Origin: Halostagnicola sp. A-GB9-2
Lineage (GTDB): Archaea; Halobacteriota; Halobacteria; Halobacteriales; Natrialbaceae
DNA: 64,000 nt
Reading direction: 5' to 3'
Assembly (NCBI RefSeq): GCF_030068615.1
Contig: NZ_JASJOC010000001.1
Coordinates: forward strand, 998,925 to 1,062,924
The notes below the pieces were generated by a model. It was not told the DNA's origin and made no database searches. It saw only the letters and a list, made by a program, of their open reading frames with translations. Positions 7,883 to 17,198 of the stretch are shown here, piece by piece; the first letter of the stretch is position 1; each line of letters begins with the position of its first letter. The translations under genes and the position numbers were made by a program.

Positions 7883-9940
7883 ATGAGCAGTGTCGACTGG
7901 GACGACGACGATCCCTTCGAAGAACAACGGGAAAACATCGAGAACCCGATGCGACGGCTGCTCTTCGAGTTCGGACGGCCGTACTGGTTCTCGGTGACCG
8001 TCGGGATCGTCTCGAGTATTCTCGCGCGGGCGCTGGATCTCTTGCCCGCGCTGTTGCTCGCGGTCGCCATCGACGCCATCTTCAACGACGCGGCGTTCGC
8101 CGAGCAGATCCCGCTCGTGGTCTTACCCGAAGCGTGGCTCCCCACGACCCAAACGGGACAGTTCTGGTTCGTCGCCGCCGCCATCGCGATTTCGTTCGTG
8201 CTGGGATCGATCTTCCACTGGGTCCGAAACTGGGGCTTTAACGCCTTCTCGCAGGATATTCAACACGACGTTCGAACCGCGACCTACGACAAGATGCAAC
8301 GGCTCGATATGGAGTTTTTCTCGGACAAACAGACCGGCGAGATGATGTCCGTCCTCTCGAACGACGTCAACCAACTCGAGCGGTTTCTCAACGAGGGACT
8401 GAACTCCGCGTTCAGACTCGTCGTGATGGTCGTCGGTATCGGTGCGTTGCTGTTCTGGCTCAATCCGCAGCTGGCGCTGATATCGCTCGCGCCCGTGCCG
8501 CTGATCGGCGTCTTCACCTACATCTTCGTCAAGAAGATTCAACCCAAGTACGCCGCCGTGCGCTCGAGCGTCGGTAAAGTGAACTCCCGACTCGAGAACA
8601 ACCTCGGCGGGATTCAGGTGATCAAATCCTCGAACACCGAACGGTTCGAGTCAGGACGGGTCGACGACGTTTCGAGAAAGTATTTCGACACGAACTGGGA
8701 GGCGATCAACCTTCGAATCAAGTTCTTCCCCGCGTTGCAGCTCATCTCGGGTGTCGGCTTCGTTCTGACGTTCGTCGTCGGCGGCTACTGGGTGTTCATG
8801 GGGAGCGGACCCGGCCCGTTCACCGGCACCCTCCAGGAGGGCGTGTTCGTGGCGTTCATCCTCTACACCCAACAGCTCGTCTGGCCGATGGCCCAGTTCG
8901 GGCAGGTCATCAACATGTATCAGCGAGCCGAAGCCTCGAGCGAGCGGATATTCGGACTCATGGACGAGACGGGACGAATCGACCGGGAGGAGGGTGCAGA
9001 CAACCTCGAGGTCCGGGACGGTCGAGTCGAGTACGATTCGGTTTCCTTTAGCTACGAAGGGTACGAATCACAGGGCGCTCCGCAGTCGGATCGACAGCGA
9101 GAATTGGAACCGACCACAGATGACGATTCGACCGAGGCGAGTGCACCGGCCGAAGAAATGAATCCGCCGGCCGATGAGACAGAGCTGATCATCGACGATA
9201 TCAGTTTCGAGGTTGAGGGCGGGGAAACGCTCGCGCTCGTCGGGCCGACGGGAGCGGGAAAATCCACCGTCCTCAAACTCCTACTTCGGCTCTACGATGT
9301 CGACGACGGTGAGATCCGGATCGACGGACAGGATATCAGCGAAGTTTCGCTGCCGAGTTTGCGCAGATCGATCGGCTACGTCGGTCAAGAGTCGTACCTC
9401 TTCTATGGAACCGTCGAGGAGAACATCACCTACGGTACCTTCGACGCCGACCGCGAGGAGATCGTCGAGGCCGCGAAAGCCGCGGAGGCCCACGAGTTCA
9501 TCCAGAACTTGCCCGACGGTTACGACACGATGGTCGGCGAACGCGGCGTCAAGCTCTCGGGCGGTCAGCGCCAGCGGGTCGCCATCGCCCGCGCGGTGCT
9601 CAAAGATCCCGACATCCTCGTTCTGGACGAGGCGACGAGCGATGTCGACACCGAGACGGAAATGCTCATCCAGCGATCGATCGACGAACTCACCGAAAAT
9701 CGAACCACGTTTGCGATCGCACACCGCCTCTCGACGATCAAAGACGCCGACACGATCGTCGTCCTCGAGGGAGGACAGATCGTCGAACGCGGCCCACACG
9801 ACGAACTCCTCGAGAACGACGGGCTGTACGCCCACCTCTGGGGTGTTCAGGCCGGCGAAATCGACGAACTCCCACAGGAGTTCATCGAGCGAGCCCAACG
9901 TCGGACCGCCCGGACGCAAGCGCGGAATACCGACGACTGA
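7883..9940 (+). CDS. ABC exporter with fused membrane and ATPase domains
   Basis: This 685-residue half-transporter has a six-helix exporter membrane domain in about residues 25-350, then a nucleotide-binding domain with Walker A GPTGAGKST, signature LSGGQRQRVAIARA, Walker B ILVLDEATSDVD and the H-loop in FAIAHRLSTIKDAD. Such proteins dimerise to expel lipids, drugs or peptides; the substrate is not evident. An unusual feature is an acidic, low-complexity insert of about 50 residues at the start of the ATPase domain, between VEYDSVSFSYEGYE and LIIDDISFEVEGG, where most homologs have only a few residues. The start is the ATG at 7883 (MSSVDWDDDD); the in-frame TTG upstream is less likely. Confidence 0.93.
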   Translation: MSSVDWDDDDPFEEQRENIENPMRRLLFEFGRPYWFSVTVGIVSSILARALDLLPALLLAVAIDAIFNDAAFAEQIPLVVLPEAWLPTTQTGQFWFVAAAIAISFVLGSIFHWVRNWGFNAFSQDIQHDVRTATYDKMQRLDMEFFSDKQTGEMMSVLSNDVNQLERFLNEGLNSAFRLVVMVVGIGALLFWLNPQLALISLAPVPLIGVFTYIFVKKIQPKYAAVRSSVGKVNSRLENNLGGIQVIKSSNTERFESGRVDDVSRKYFDTNWEAINLRIKFFPALQLISGVGFVLTFVVGGYWVFMGSGPGPFTGTLQEGVFVAFILYTQQLVWPMAQFGQVINMYQRAEASSERIFGLMDETGRIDREEGADNLEVRDGRVEYDSVSFSYEGYESQGAPQSDRQRELEPTTDDDSTEASAPAEEMNPPADETELIIDDISFEVEGGETLALVGPTGAGKSTVLKLLLRLYDVDDGEIRIDGQDISEVSLPSLRRSIGYVGQESYLFYGTVEENITYGTFDADREEIVEAAKAAEAHEFIQNLPDGYDTMVGERGVKLSGGQRQRVAIARAVLKDPDILVLDEATSDVDTETEMLIQRSIDELTENRTTFAIAHRLSTIKDADTIVVLEGGQIVERGPHDELLENDGLYAHLWGVQAGEIDELPQEFIERAQRRTARTQARNTDD

Positions 9941-10027
9941 TACGGGACAATCAATTCGAGAAACGGAGACGGTAAAAGACGGCTCTCCGACGAACTTCTG
10001 AAACGGGATTTAGCGCACGGGACCCGT

Positions 10028-10372
10028 TCAGAACGACTCCTGCTCTTGCTGTCCGTCCTGATTCGGCCCACCCTCATCCTGTCGATCCTCTCCGGGCGCG
10101 GGCGGCGTCCGATCGCTGTAATTCTTGCGCCCAATCGCTTCGTCGCCGACCATATTCATGATCGCCTGCTCTACCTCGTCGGAGGATTCGTACTCGTCCT
10201 CGTTGAGGGGCTCGAGGATCTCCGCGAGCGTCGTCGTCTCTTCGCCCATATCGAGTTCCGCGTCGCCGTGGTCCTCGAGAATATCGTCCTGACTGGCCGG
10301 ATACTCGCGCTCCTCGAGTTCGTCACCGAGATCGCCGAGTTCGACGCCGAGTTCGCGGTTATCGTCGGTCAT
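10028..10372 (-). CDS. DUF5789 family protein
   Basis: This 114-residue acidic protein belongs to a family restricted to haloarchaea. The core runs from YPASQDDILEDHGDAELDMG to ILEPLNEDEYESSDEVEQAI. A second, longer protein at 61834-62433 shares the pattern (F/Y)PA, GD-E, E-L-P, F/Y-(S)S. The C-terminus is Gln/Asp/Pro rich and probably disordered. The start is placed at the internal ATG at 10372 (MTDDNRELG), where family similarity begins. Function unknown; it is transcribed away from the neighbouring creatininase gene. Confidence 0.8.
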   Translation of the reverse strand: MTDDNRELGVELGDLGDELEEREYPASQDDILEDHGDAELDMGEETTTLAEILEPLNEDEYESSDEVEQAIMNMVGDEAIGRKNYSDRTPPAPGEDRQDEGGPNQDGQQEQESF

Positions 10373-10512
10373 AGCTCGAATAAACGTCATTCATCCGGAA
10401 ACCGTTTTGGCCTGCCATCGCGGACAGGAACCGACGATGGCCGGTTGTTCGATCTGGCTTCGCACGGAAAGCGGGCGGTGCATACAAGGGCTAACCCGCC
10501 CTCAAGACGAAC

Positions 10513-11268
10513 ATGAAACTCAGGTCGGCCACCTGGACGGAGCTCGCCGGCTCCGAGACGGACCTCGCGATCATCCCTGTCGGGAGCACGGAACAGCACG
10601 GGCCGCACGCGCCGCTGGGAACCGATTTCATCACGGCCGAATCGGTCGCAGAGGAAGGGGCCGAACGCTTCGACGAAGAAGTCGTCCTCGCGCCGCCGAT
10701 TCCGGTCGGCATCGCGGAGGAACACCGCCACTTTTCGGGTACGATGTGGGTCTCGCCGGACACGTTCCGAGCCTACGTTCGCGAGTCGGCAACGAGTCTG
10801 GCATCGCACGGGTTCGATCGAATCGTCTTCGTCAACGGCCACGGCGGCAACGTCGACGCGCTCGGCGAGGTCGCGAGCGACATTTCACGGAACGAGGACG
10901 CCTACGCCGTCTCGTTCACCTGGTTCGAGTCCGTCGGCGAGCACGCCAGCGAGATGGGCCACGGCGGACCACTCGAGACCGCGCTACTGTCACACATCGC
11001 ACCAGAACTCGTCCGGGAGGGTCGAATCGAAGAGGCTCGAGCCGAGGCCGCCGAGTCCTGGGGCGAATGGGTGAGCCACACGAATCTCGCCCACGACTCG
11101 GCGGAGTTCAGCGAAAACGGCGTCGTCGGCGACCCAACCCAGGGTGAGGAAAGGCTGGGTGAAGAACTGCTCGAACTCGCGGGAACGAGCCTCGCACGCC
11201 TGCTCGAGGCGATCGACGGGCGAGACGTAACGCATCCCGAACGCCGAACATCGCCATCGAGTGAGTGA
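10513..11268 (+). CDS. Creatininase family amidohydrolase, possible ArfB
   Basis: This 251-residue metal-dependent hydrolase has the creatininase metal-site motifs: GSTEQHGPHAPLGTDF near residues 25-40 supplies Glu, His and Asp ligands, NGHGGNVD near 116 supplies His, and the later GHGGPLETALLSHI supplies a Glu. In archaea one member, ArfB, deformylates a pyrimidine intermediate of riboflavin and F420 biosynthesis; others are creatininases or unassigned amidases. The length and single-copy context would suit ArfB, but nothing here proves it. The next enzyme gene but one is a pterin-type aldolase, so a link to GTP-derived cofactors is conceivable. Confidence 0.85.
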   Translation: MKLRSATWTELAGSETDLAIIPVGSTEQHGPHAPLGTDFITAESVAEEGAERFDEEVVLAPPIPVGIAEEHRHFSGTMWVSPDTFRAYVRESATSLASHGFDRIVFVNGHGGNVDALGEVASDISRNEDAYAVSFTWFESVGEHASEMGHGGPLETALLSHIAPELVREGRIEEARAEAAESWGEWVSHTNLAHDSAEFSENGVVGDPTQGEERLGEELLELAGTSLARLLEAIDGRDVTHPERRTSPSSE

Positions 11269-11377
11269 TCGACACAGAGCAGATGTGAGTAATTGGTCCG
11301 GGGCGGAGAGTCAAACACTTCGATAGAGGACTAGCTCGGTTTTCGAGCGCCGGAATCGCCCGTCTCGAACAGCACTG

Positions 11378-11794
11378 TTACTCGTCAGTTTCGTCTTCCG
11401 CATCCTCGTCAGCGCTCTCGAGACTACTCCGGAGTGCCGGAATCGTCGACGTGAGTTCCCCGACCTGATCGCTCGCTTCGGACATATCCTCGATCGTGGA
11501 CTCGACATCCGCGATCTCTTCCTCGAGATCGCCGGCGTCGTCGAAGGCGTCGGCGCGTTGGCCCATCGTGAACCATTTTTTGGCGTCACGGAGGTGGTCC
11601 TCGGCGTCACCGGCATCGAGTGCGGATTTGAGTCCGTTGAGCGCGCCGAGAACGTTGTCGGCGTCGCTCTCCCAGACGTCGTCGGCGTCGGGAAGGGCGT
11701 CCCAGGCGTCCTCGAGGGAGGCTTCGACATCGTCGCGCATTTCGGTCGCGGCTTCGCCGAACAGTTCGTCGTCGTCGAGCGAGGCTTGGCTCAT
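11378..11794 (-). CDS. DUF5790 family protein
   Basis: This 138-residue, very acidic, probably all-helical protein matches the haloarchaeal DUF5790 family. Its N-terminal signature is LDDDELFGEAATEMRDDVEA, and the middle contains LGALNGLKSALDAGDAEDHL and KWFTMGQRADAF. The C-terminal half is heptad-like (DLEEEIADVESTIEDMSEAS), suggesting a coiled coil. The C-terminal Asp/Glu tail is disordered. Cytosolic; function unknown. No operon partner. Confidence 0.8.
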   Translation of the reverse strand: MSQASLDDDELFGEAATEMRDDVEASLEDAWDALPDADDVWESDADNVLGALNGLKSALDAGDAEDHLRDAKKWFTMGQRADAFDDAGDLEEEIADVESTIEDMSEASDQVGELTSTIPALRSSLESADEDAEDETDE

Positions 11795-11949
11795 GTCACC
11801 ACGTTTGCGGGCCCCGGGTTTAAAAGGTAGCCCGAAAGTGAAAGTGAAAATCGGGGGAAGAAATACGGTACTGTCGAAATAGCGACCTGGTTTCGAAACT
11901 AACGTCGTCTCTGTTGAGCGAGTTGATTGTCCGAACGGTCGCCGAACGC

Positions 11950-12312
11950 TCAGTGTTCGCGAACCGACTCGAGGGCCATCAGCGGATAGCCGTCTTCCAT
12001 CTCCATGCGGGTCACGATCGTACAGTCCTCGTAGTCGACAACGATTTCGACCTCGAGAAATCTCCCCGTCAGTTCGGTGTAGTCCGCCGTCGACTCGGCG
12101 AGTTCGGCCTCGAGGACCTCGGTTTGAACGTCGACGGTGACGTCTCGACAGTGCGGCTGATTCTCGATCGATTCTTCCATCGCTCGTGCGAGACTCGGTG
12201 CGCTATCGGGCGATATCGGCGTTCCGGCGAACTGATGGTAGAGTGTGCCGAACTTGATCCCGGCTTCGAAGCAGGCTTCCTCAGCGATCGTCGGTTTCGT
12301 ATCGGTCGACAT
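11950..12312 (-). CDS. mptD: Archaeal dihydroneopterin aldolase (MptD family)
   Basis: This 120-residue protein resembles archaeal MptD, the aldolase that converts 7,8-dihydroneopterin to 6-hydroxymethyl-7,8-dihydropterin in tetrahydrofolate/methanopterin-type cofactor synthesis. The diagnostic N-terminal segment is AEEACFEAGIKFGTLYHQFA followed by GTPISP. The start is the ATG at 12312 (MSTDTKPTIAEEA); the long frame upstream would overlap the divergent promoter and has no family sequence. A 16-bp perfect palindrome abuts the start codon. Family assignment is by recognised sequence pattern; enzymatic activity is inferred. Confidence 0.75.
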   Translation of the reverse strand: MSTDTKPTIAEEACFEAGIKFGTLYHQFAGTPISPDSAPSLARAMEESIENQPHCRDVTVDVQTEVLEAELAESTADYTELTGRFLEVEIVVDYEDCTIVTRMEMEDGYPLMALESVREH

Positions 12313-12328
12313 GTACGAGTACTCGTAC
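12313..12328. promoter_or_regulatory. 16-bp perfect palindrome touching the mptD start codon
   Basis: GTACGAGTACTCGTAC is a perfect palindrome directly against the minus-strand ATG (12310-12312), and lies 162 bases before the divergent azf-like gene. Position and symmetry suit an operator for a dimeric regulator or an RNA hairpin at the start codon. Function inferred only. Confidence 0.45.
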
Positions 12329-12490
12329 GTGGTCGGGAAGGAAATTCCGATTGGGGAAGAATGTGGCCTGGTGAGGGTATTTCGACCGGTGACTCGAGCA
12401 GACGGATTCGTCAATAGGTGGAATTGGTTCCTGCCCACGCCGACGCAGAACCGCATGGTACTTATCGACGCTGTGTTTCACACCAAACGA

Positions 12491-13234
12491 ATGGCACAGT
12501 CCGTCCTGCTAACGGGGGCGTCGGGGCGTGTCGGGAAGGCGGTCCTCGGCGACCTCGCCGAAGCCTACGAGTGGCGCTTGCTCGATCGTGACCCGCCGAC
12601 CGACGATCTCCCGGGCGAGTTCGTCGTCGCCGATATCACCGACGACGACGCAGTTCGCGAGGCGATGGAGGGTATCGACGTCGTCGTCCACCTGGCCGGC
12701 GATCCGCGTCCGGAAGCGCCGTGGAACAGCGTCCTGACGAACAACATCGACGGAACGCGGACGGTCTACGAGGCCGCGGTCGAGACGGACGTCGAAAAGG
12801 TCGTCTTCGCCTCCTCGAACCACGCCGTCGGCGCGTACGAAACCGACGAGCGGACGCCCGATATGTACCGCCCGGACGACGAATTCCTGCTCGACGGTAC
12901 GGAACTCCCCCGTCCGACCAACCTCTACGGGGTTTCGAAAGCCGCCGGCGAAACCCTCGGACGATACTACCACGATGAACACGGCCTCTCCGTCGTCTCG
13001 GTTCGCATCGGGAACCTCACCGAAGGGCACCCGCCGATCGACTACGAGCGCGGTCAGGCGATGTGGCTCTCTTATCGCGACTGCGCCCACCTCTTCGATC
13101 GGTGCATTCAGGCCGACTACGACTACGAAATCGTCTACGGCATCTCGGATAACGATCGGAAGTACTACTCACTAAAGCGGGCTCGAGAGGTCCTCGACTA
13201 CGAGCCACAGGACAACTCCGCCCATCACGATTAA
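12491..13234 (+). CDS. azf: NAD-dependent glucose-6-phosphate dehydrogenase, Azf type (extended SDR)
   Basis: This 247-residue extended short-chain dehydrogenase/reductase resembles the haloarchaeal Azf (archaeal zwischenferment), which oxidises glucose 6-phosphate with NAD+ in the oxidative pentose phosphate route. Visible motifs are the dinucleotide loop LLTGASGRVGKAVL (residues 6-19), DPRPEAPW, the SSNHAVGAYETDERTPDMYR region and the catalytic YGVSKAAGE (Tyr and Lys). The tail YGISDNDRKYYSLKRA is also typical. Uronate dehydrogenases and epimerases are close relatives, so substrate is inferred from overall pattern. The start at 12491 gives the nucleotide-binding motif its normal distance from the N-terminus. 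Monocistronic. Confidence 0.78.
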   Translation: MAQSVLLTGASGRVGKAVLGDLAEAYEWRLLDRDPPTDDLPGEFVVADITDDDAVREAMEGIDVVVHLAGDPRPEAPWNSVLTNNIDGTRTVYEAAVETDVEKVVFASSNHAVGAYETDERTPDMYRPDDEFLLDGTELPRPTNLYGVSKAAGETLGRYYHDEHGLSVVSVRIGNLTEGHPPIDYERGQAMWLSYRDCAHLFDRCIQADYDYEIVYGISDNDRKYYSLKRAREVLDYEPQDNSAHHD

Positions 13235-13390
13235 GACGGACTCGAGAAGGAAGGTACTGACAAACGGCTAGTTTCGAACGGGAGAGCGACTCGAGAAAGA
13301 GGGCTGCTCGACGCTCAGAACGACGGTTATCTCCGACCCCGACGCAGTTTCGGTCGCGGTTTTCAGTACGTACGATCGACGCATACAGCT

Positions 13391-13723
13391 ATGTCTCGAG
13401 AACACGAATCGACGACCATGAGCGACGACGGCGATTCCACGGACTCGTTCGATCTGTCGAATCCCGATCGCGTACAGCTCGGCGTCACACGCGGCGAATA
13501 CGACCTCGAGATCGGCGGACCCCGCGAACACCCCGATCGCGCCGACATCGCGGTCCGGCCGGCTGAGGACGGCCACTTGCTGGTTACGGTCGACGCGATG
13601 GCGGGCGACCACGCCACGGGCCACGCGGACGTCGAACTCACACTCGAGGATGCCCGGGCGTTGCAGGAGATGCTCGAGGGGACGATCCGATGGATGAGCG
13701 AGGAAGTCGAGACAGAAGAGTAG
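13391..13723 (+). CDS. Conserved haloarchaeal hypothetical protein
   Basis: This 110-residue acidic protein has a disordered N-terminus and then a compact beta-rich stretch (RVQLGVTRGEYDLEIGG, ADIAVRPAEDGHLLVTVDA), and ends with a helix VELTLEDARALQEMLEGTI. The layout suggests a small alpha/beta ligand-binding or protein-interaction module. I do not recognise the family. A second in-frame ATG at 13418 is an equally plausible start. No operon partner. Confidence 0.65.
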   Translation: MSREHESTTMSDDGDSTDSFDLSNPDRVQLGVTRGEYDLEIGGPREHPDRADIAVRPAEDGHLLVTVDAMAGDHATGHADVELTLEDARALQEMLEGTIRWMSEEVETEE

Positions 13724-13771
13724 TCGACGACTCCAGACGCACACAACCAACAGCGCAAGACGGATTCGAAC

Positions 13772-14386
13772 TCAGAACAGCCCTTCAACGTCGGATTCTT
13801 TCGCCGCCCTGCGCTCGACGTGGCCGGAGAGTCGGCTGTAGATGATCCCCCTGTTCTCGGCTTCGCGGGCGAAATCGTACAACAGCGAGATGAATCGACT
13901 GTCGTCGCGCCCTCGCTCGAGATCACGTACTACGTACGAACTCGCCTGCTCGAGAACCGCCTCGTCGTACCCCCACTCTTCGGCCAGCACAGGTGCCGCG
14001 ATAGCGAGTGCTTCGGGTTCGAGGTCGGCCACTCGAGGAACGGATCCTTCGTGAACGAGATCGATCGGTGGTCGTCGCTCGAGGAGTTCCGGATCCGCGG
14101 CGAGGTCGGCGAGAAACGGTCGAAGTTCCTCGATAGCGACGCCACGATATTGCTCCGGGAGCACCTCGAGGTACTCGCTAGCACTTCGGGCCAGTCCGGT
14201 ACATCCCTCCCAGTTCCCATTATGGGCGTGATAGACCGACGCAGTGAACTGGATCAATCCGTGGAGCAGTTGCTCGTCGTCGGTCCCTGCCTTGAGGTCG
14301 AGCCAGTGTGCTTCCCAGGCGTCGTGTGCGGCGTGGAACTCGCCGTCGTTGTAGATGGCGATCCCGGCGCGGAGTGACTCTCGCAT
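13772..14386 (-). CDS. DUF309 domain protein
   Basis: This 204-residue protein carries the DUF309 helical domain in its N-terminal half: LRAGIAIYNDGEFHAAHDAWE and HWLDLKAGTDDEQLLHGLIQ. The His/Glu residues of the FHAAHDAWE helix and the GLIQ helix are the family hallmark. It may be metal-binding, but no activity is established. The C-terminal half is an additional helical region seen in haloarchaeal members. The start is set at the ATG at 14386, where family similarity begins; upstream sequence in frame is Ser/Thr-rich and non-conserved. Confidence 0.82.
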   Translation of the reverse strand: MRESLRAGIAIYNDGEFHAAHDAWEAHWLDLKAGTDDEQLLHGLIQFTASVYHAHNGNWEGCTGLARSASEYLEVLPEQYRGVAIEELRPFLADLAADPELLERRPPIDLVHEGSVPRVADLEPEALAIAAPVLAEEWGYDEAVLEQASSYVVRDLERGRDDSRFISLLYDFAREAENRGIIYSRLSGHVERRAAKESDVEGLF

Positions 14387-14978
14387 AGTCGTCCCTGTTC
14401 TGTCGTTGGTTCCAGACACCGAAAACGGTACGGGACTCGAAATCCGACGACTGGCGGCCACAGACAGCGGAGAGGTAGCGTCGTCCCCGCCAGTAGGTAC
14501 ACTCAAGGACGGTCGCTACGTTCGAACGGGAGCGACACGCTCGAACGAGAGAGATCACTCAGCGTCGATCTTAGAGACGATCCACAGAAGGGGGGTACTG
14601 CCGGATATGTACCGCCTCCGGCAAGGCGGACAGACAACTGTCGAACGCGGGAAGAGATGGTACGGCCATCCCACCGGTTACTGGCCGCCACCGGTCAGGC
14701 GGTATTCTGTGAGAAGAGACGGTTGGGTATTACTATGAAGTCGTTTCTCGGACCGTTCGGAGAGTTTACTACGGCTAAATTCAGTTAAGCCACCATTGAC
14801 GCCCTCCACACGACTACAGTCGTGGGTTTTTTCCTGTACTTCGTGTAAGAGCATATTAGCGACACAACTCGGTTGGGAGCCCACCGACGAGGGCGCGGTA
14901 GTAGAATGCTAATCAACGGTACACCAGAGCGCGGGTCCAAAATCGGACACCACAGACTCCGTCTACCCGAAAAGAGCG
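14387..14978. other. Intergenic region with a hairpin-T-run possibly from an IS200/IS605 end
   Basis: About 590 bases without an intact gene. At 14809-14824 the sequence CACGACTACAGTCGTG forms a 6-7 bp stem, and GGG plus six T follows on the plus strand. This resembles a terminator, but no plus-strand gene precedes it. Similar CACGACT/AGTCGTG hairpins mark ends of haloarchaeal IS200/IS605 (TnpB) elements, so a relic end is possible. Nothing else was recognised. Confidence 0.4.
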
Positions 14979-16076
14979 TCACCCGGAGAAGCCGTCTTCC
15001 CACCGGAACAACCCGTTTCGCTGGATAACCTCCCCGTCGACCTCGAGCCTGGATTCCTCGCTGACGTCGGTGATCAAGTCGACGTGGACCGCGGACTCGT
15101 TGCCGGAGGCTCCCTCCGGAAGGCAGGCGTCGTAGGCGCGTCCGACCGCGAGGTGGACGGTCTCGCCCATCTTTTCGTCGAAAAGAATGTTATCCGTATA
15201 CCGATCGATACCGCGATTCATTCCGATTCCGAGTTCGCCAAGTCTGCGAGCTCCGTCGTCCGTCTCGATGATATCACCGAGAATTGCTTCACCCTGCTCG
15301 GCGTCGTAATCGACGACTTCACCCTCTGTAAACTCGAGGCGAACGTTTCGAACCGTTTCTCCCTGAAGCGTCATCGGTACGTCGAACGTCACCTCCCCCG
15401 CAGTGGCGTAGGGTGCCGTAAACACCTCTCCGCTGGGAAGGTTGTGCGAATCGTACGCGACCGACGCCGCGCTGTTGACCGCCGTTCGGTCGTCGATTCG
15501 CATCGTGAGATCAGTGCCACTCGAGACGAGTCGAACGACCTCCCCCTCATCGAGTATCGTCTTCAGGTTGCTCATCTTCTCGGCCAGGGACTCCCAGTCG
15601 CGACAGATCGCGTCGTAGGCGAACGCCCGGTACTCCTCGTAGGACATGTTCGCCTGCTGTGCGAGCGACCGCGTCGGATGGACCGTCGACACCCAGCGAG
15701 TATCGAACCGTGCCTCGCGAACGTCCTGTCGTGCCTGCCTGTGGGCCTGACGCGTTTCGCCAGGCACGTCCGCAGTCGCGCTCGTGTTTCGGCCACCGCC
15801 GAGCGAGAGAGAGACATCGGCGTTCTCGAACAGGGCCAGTTCGTGGGCCGAATCCTCGTCGAAATCGCCGTCGTGAGCGCGGAGGTACGCACGGTCTATC
15901 TCACCTGAGCTATAGGTCGCACACAGGTTCGCGCCGCGTTCTCCCAGCTTTTCCGCGACCGCGACGGCTAGCTCGTGAGCTTCGGGGCCGACCGAAACGA
16001 TGACGTCGTCCCCGGCCTCGACTCGAGCGCTCCAGTCGACCAGCACTTCGGCGTGGTCGCGTACACGTTCGTCCAT
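14979..16076 (-). CDS. Aminopeptidase, M29 (AmpS/PepS) family
   Basis: This 365-residue metallo-aminopeptidase removes N-terminal residues from peptides in the cytoplasm using two metal ions. Family features include the early VSVGPEAHELAVAVAEKLGE alpha/beta segment, the VSTVHPTRSLAQQANMSYEE stretch, the central SGTDLTMRID strand, the LPSGEVFTAP motif with a ligand Glu, and the C-terminal HLAVGRAYDACLPEGASGNE followed by SAVHVDLI with His/Asp ligands. Length is normal for the family, which runs about 360-410. The start is the ATG at 16076 (MDERVRDHAEVL). It stands alone, 93 bases downstream of a YhhQ-like gene in the same orientation. Confidence 0.88.
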   Translation of the reverse strand: MDERVRDHAEVLVDWSARVEAGDDVIVSVGPEAHELAVAVAEKLGERGANLCATYSSGEIDRAYLRAHDGDFDEDSAHELALFENADVSLSLGGGRNTSATADVPGETRQAHRQARQDVREARFDTRWVSTVHPTRSLAQQANMSYEEYRAFAYDAICRDWESLAEKMSNLKTILDEGEVVRLVSSGTDLTMRIDDRTAVNSAASVAYDSHNLPSGEVFTAPYATAGEVTFDVPMTLQGETVRNVRLEFTEGEVVDYDAEQGEAILGDIIETDDGARRLGELGIGMNRGIDRYTDNILFDEKMGETVHLAVGRAYDACLPEGASGNESAVHVDLITDVSEESRLEVDGEVIQRNGLFRWEDGFSG

Positions 16077-16169
16077 ACCCGTGGGTTGGCCGGGGCTCAC
16101 TAAATCGTACGGATCGGCTCGAGACGAATCACCGACAGAATTCGGCTGGACCGCAAAGAAGGCGATGAG

Positions 16170-16892
16170 CTACGCCGAAGCTGGTTCCTCGACGCCATCA
16201 CCGTCGCGCGAGCGAACGATCGCGACGATAGCGTACACGAACGGCGTATCGACGACGGCGATTGCCAGTTTGAGCAGGTACTGACCGATCATCAGACCAA
16301 GCACGGCCTCGAGAGGAATAGCAACCCCCACGCCGAACAGCCGCGGTGCAATCGCGAACGCGACAGAGACGAAGATGACGGTATCGATCGCCTGACTGCT
16401 GGCCGTAGAGCCGATGTTCCGAAGCCAGAGTCGCTCGCCGTCGGTGTACTCGCGGATCCGATGGAAAACGATAACGTCCCAGTTTTGACTCACGAGATAC
16501 GCGAGCAGACTTCCCGCGACGATATTCGCTGCGGGACCGAGAACGGCGGCGAACTCGCCGGCGGCGACGGGTGAGGTTTCCGACGCCGGAGCAATGATCG
16601 TCGACCAGACCAACAGGAGAACGACGAAGTTCATCGCGAACGCAACGTTGACGACGATTTGGGCCGCTTTCCGTCCATACAGTTCGGCGTAACAATCGCT
16701 CGCGAGAAACGTTAGCGCGTAGGCGAGTGCCGCGCCAGGAAGCAGGAGTTCCGCACCCGTGATCGGAACTGCAAACGGGAGTTCGAACGCGAGGATTTTC
16801 GACGCTGTCAACTGAGCCGTCACGAGCGCGGTGACGAAAAGTCCGATCAGTGCCACCTGTGCAATCGACGGGGTGGCTCGAGTCGTTGTCAT
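16170..16892 (-). CDS. Queuosine/archaeosine precursor transporter, YhhQ family
   Basis: This 240-residue integral membrane protein has about six hydrophobic segments. YhhQ-type (DUF165) proteins import 7-deazaguanine precursors used for queuosine in bacteria and archaeosine in archaea. Landmarks are TASKILAFELPF in the first helix, the FLASDCYAELYGRKAAQIVV motif with its conserved Asp/Glu/Tyr, the LVSQNWDVIVFHRIRE loop and RNIGSTASSQAIDTVIF. All are typical of the family. The transport role in this organism is inferred from the family. The C-terminal tail is short and acidic. Confidence 0.85.
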   Translation of the reverse strand: MTTTRATPSIAQVALIGLFVTALVTAQLTASKILAFELPFAVPITGAELLLPGAALAYALTFLASDCYAELYGRKAAQIVVNVAFAMNFVVLLLVWSTIIAPASETSPVAAGEFAAVLGPAANIVAGSLLAYLVSQNWDVIVFHRIREYTDGERLWLRNIGSTASSQAIDTVIFVSVAFAIAPRLFGVGVAIPLEAVLGLMIGQYLLKLAIAVVDTPFVYAIVAIVRSRDGDGVEEPASA

Positions 16893-17198
16893 GCTCGTCG
16901 GCTATCCGGTCGAGCTACCTAAACGATACTATTCAAAACGCCCGTGAGGATGCGTTCGTTCCTATCACGGTATTACCAAGGTATGAAACGGCAGCGAACA
17001 AAGAGCGGGTCGAGGGAGGGTAGAGATCATATTTCTGCTTTCTGAGCTACTTAATATCACAATACAAATAATAAACGAACATGAGATGATGCGAGCTATT
17101 TTCGAGGGTTCTCGACCTTCGGAGAACAATCATCTCCGGTTCGAAAGGAATCCTATAACGTAACTGTTATACGGGTCGTGTGGTTTGGTATAATCGTA

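Noticed and set aside
14809..14830. Hairpin followed by six T as a terminator for the M29 aminopeptidase gene
   Set aside because: The T-run is on the plus strand, while the aminopeptidase gene is on the minus strand; no plus-strand gene precedes it.
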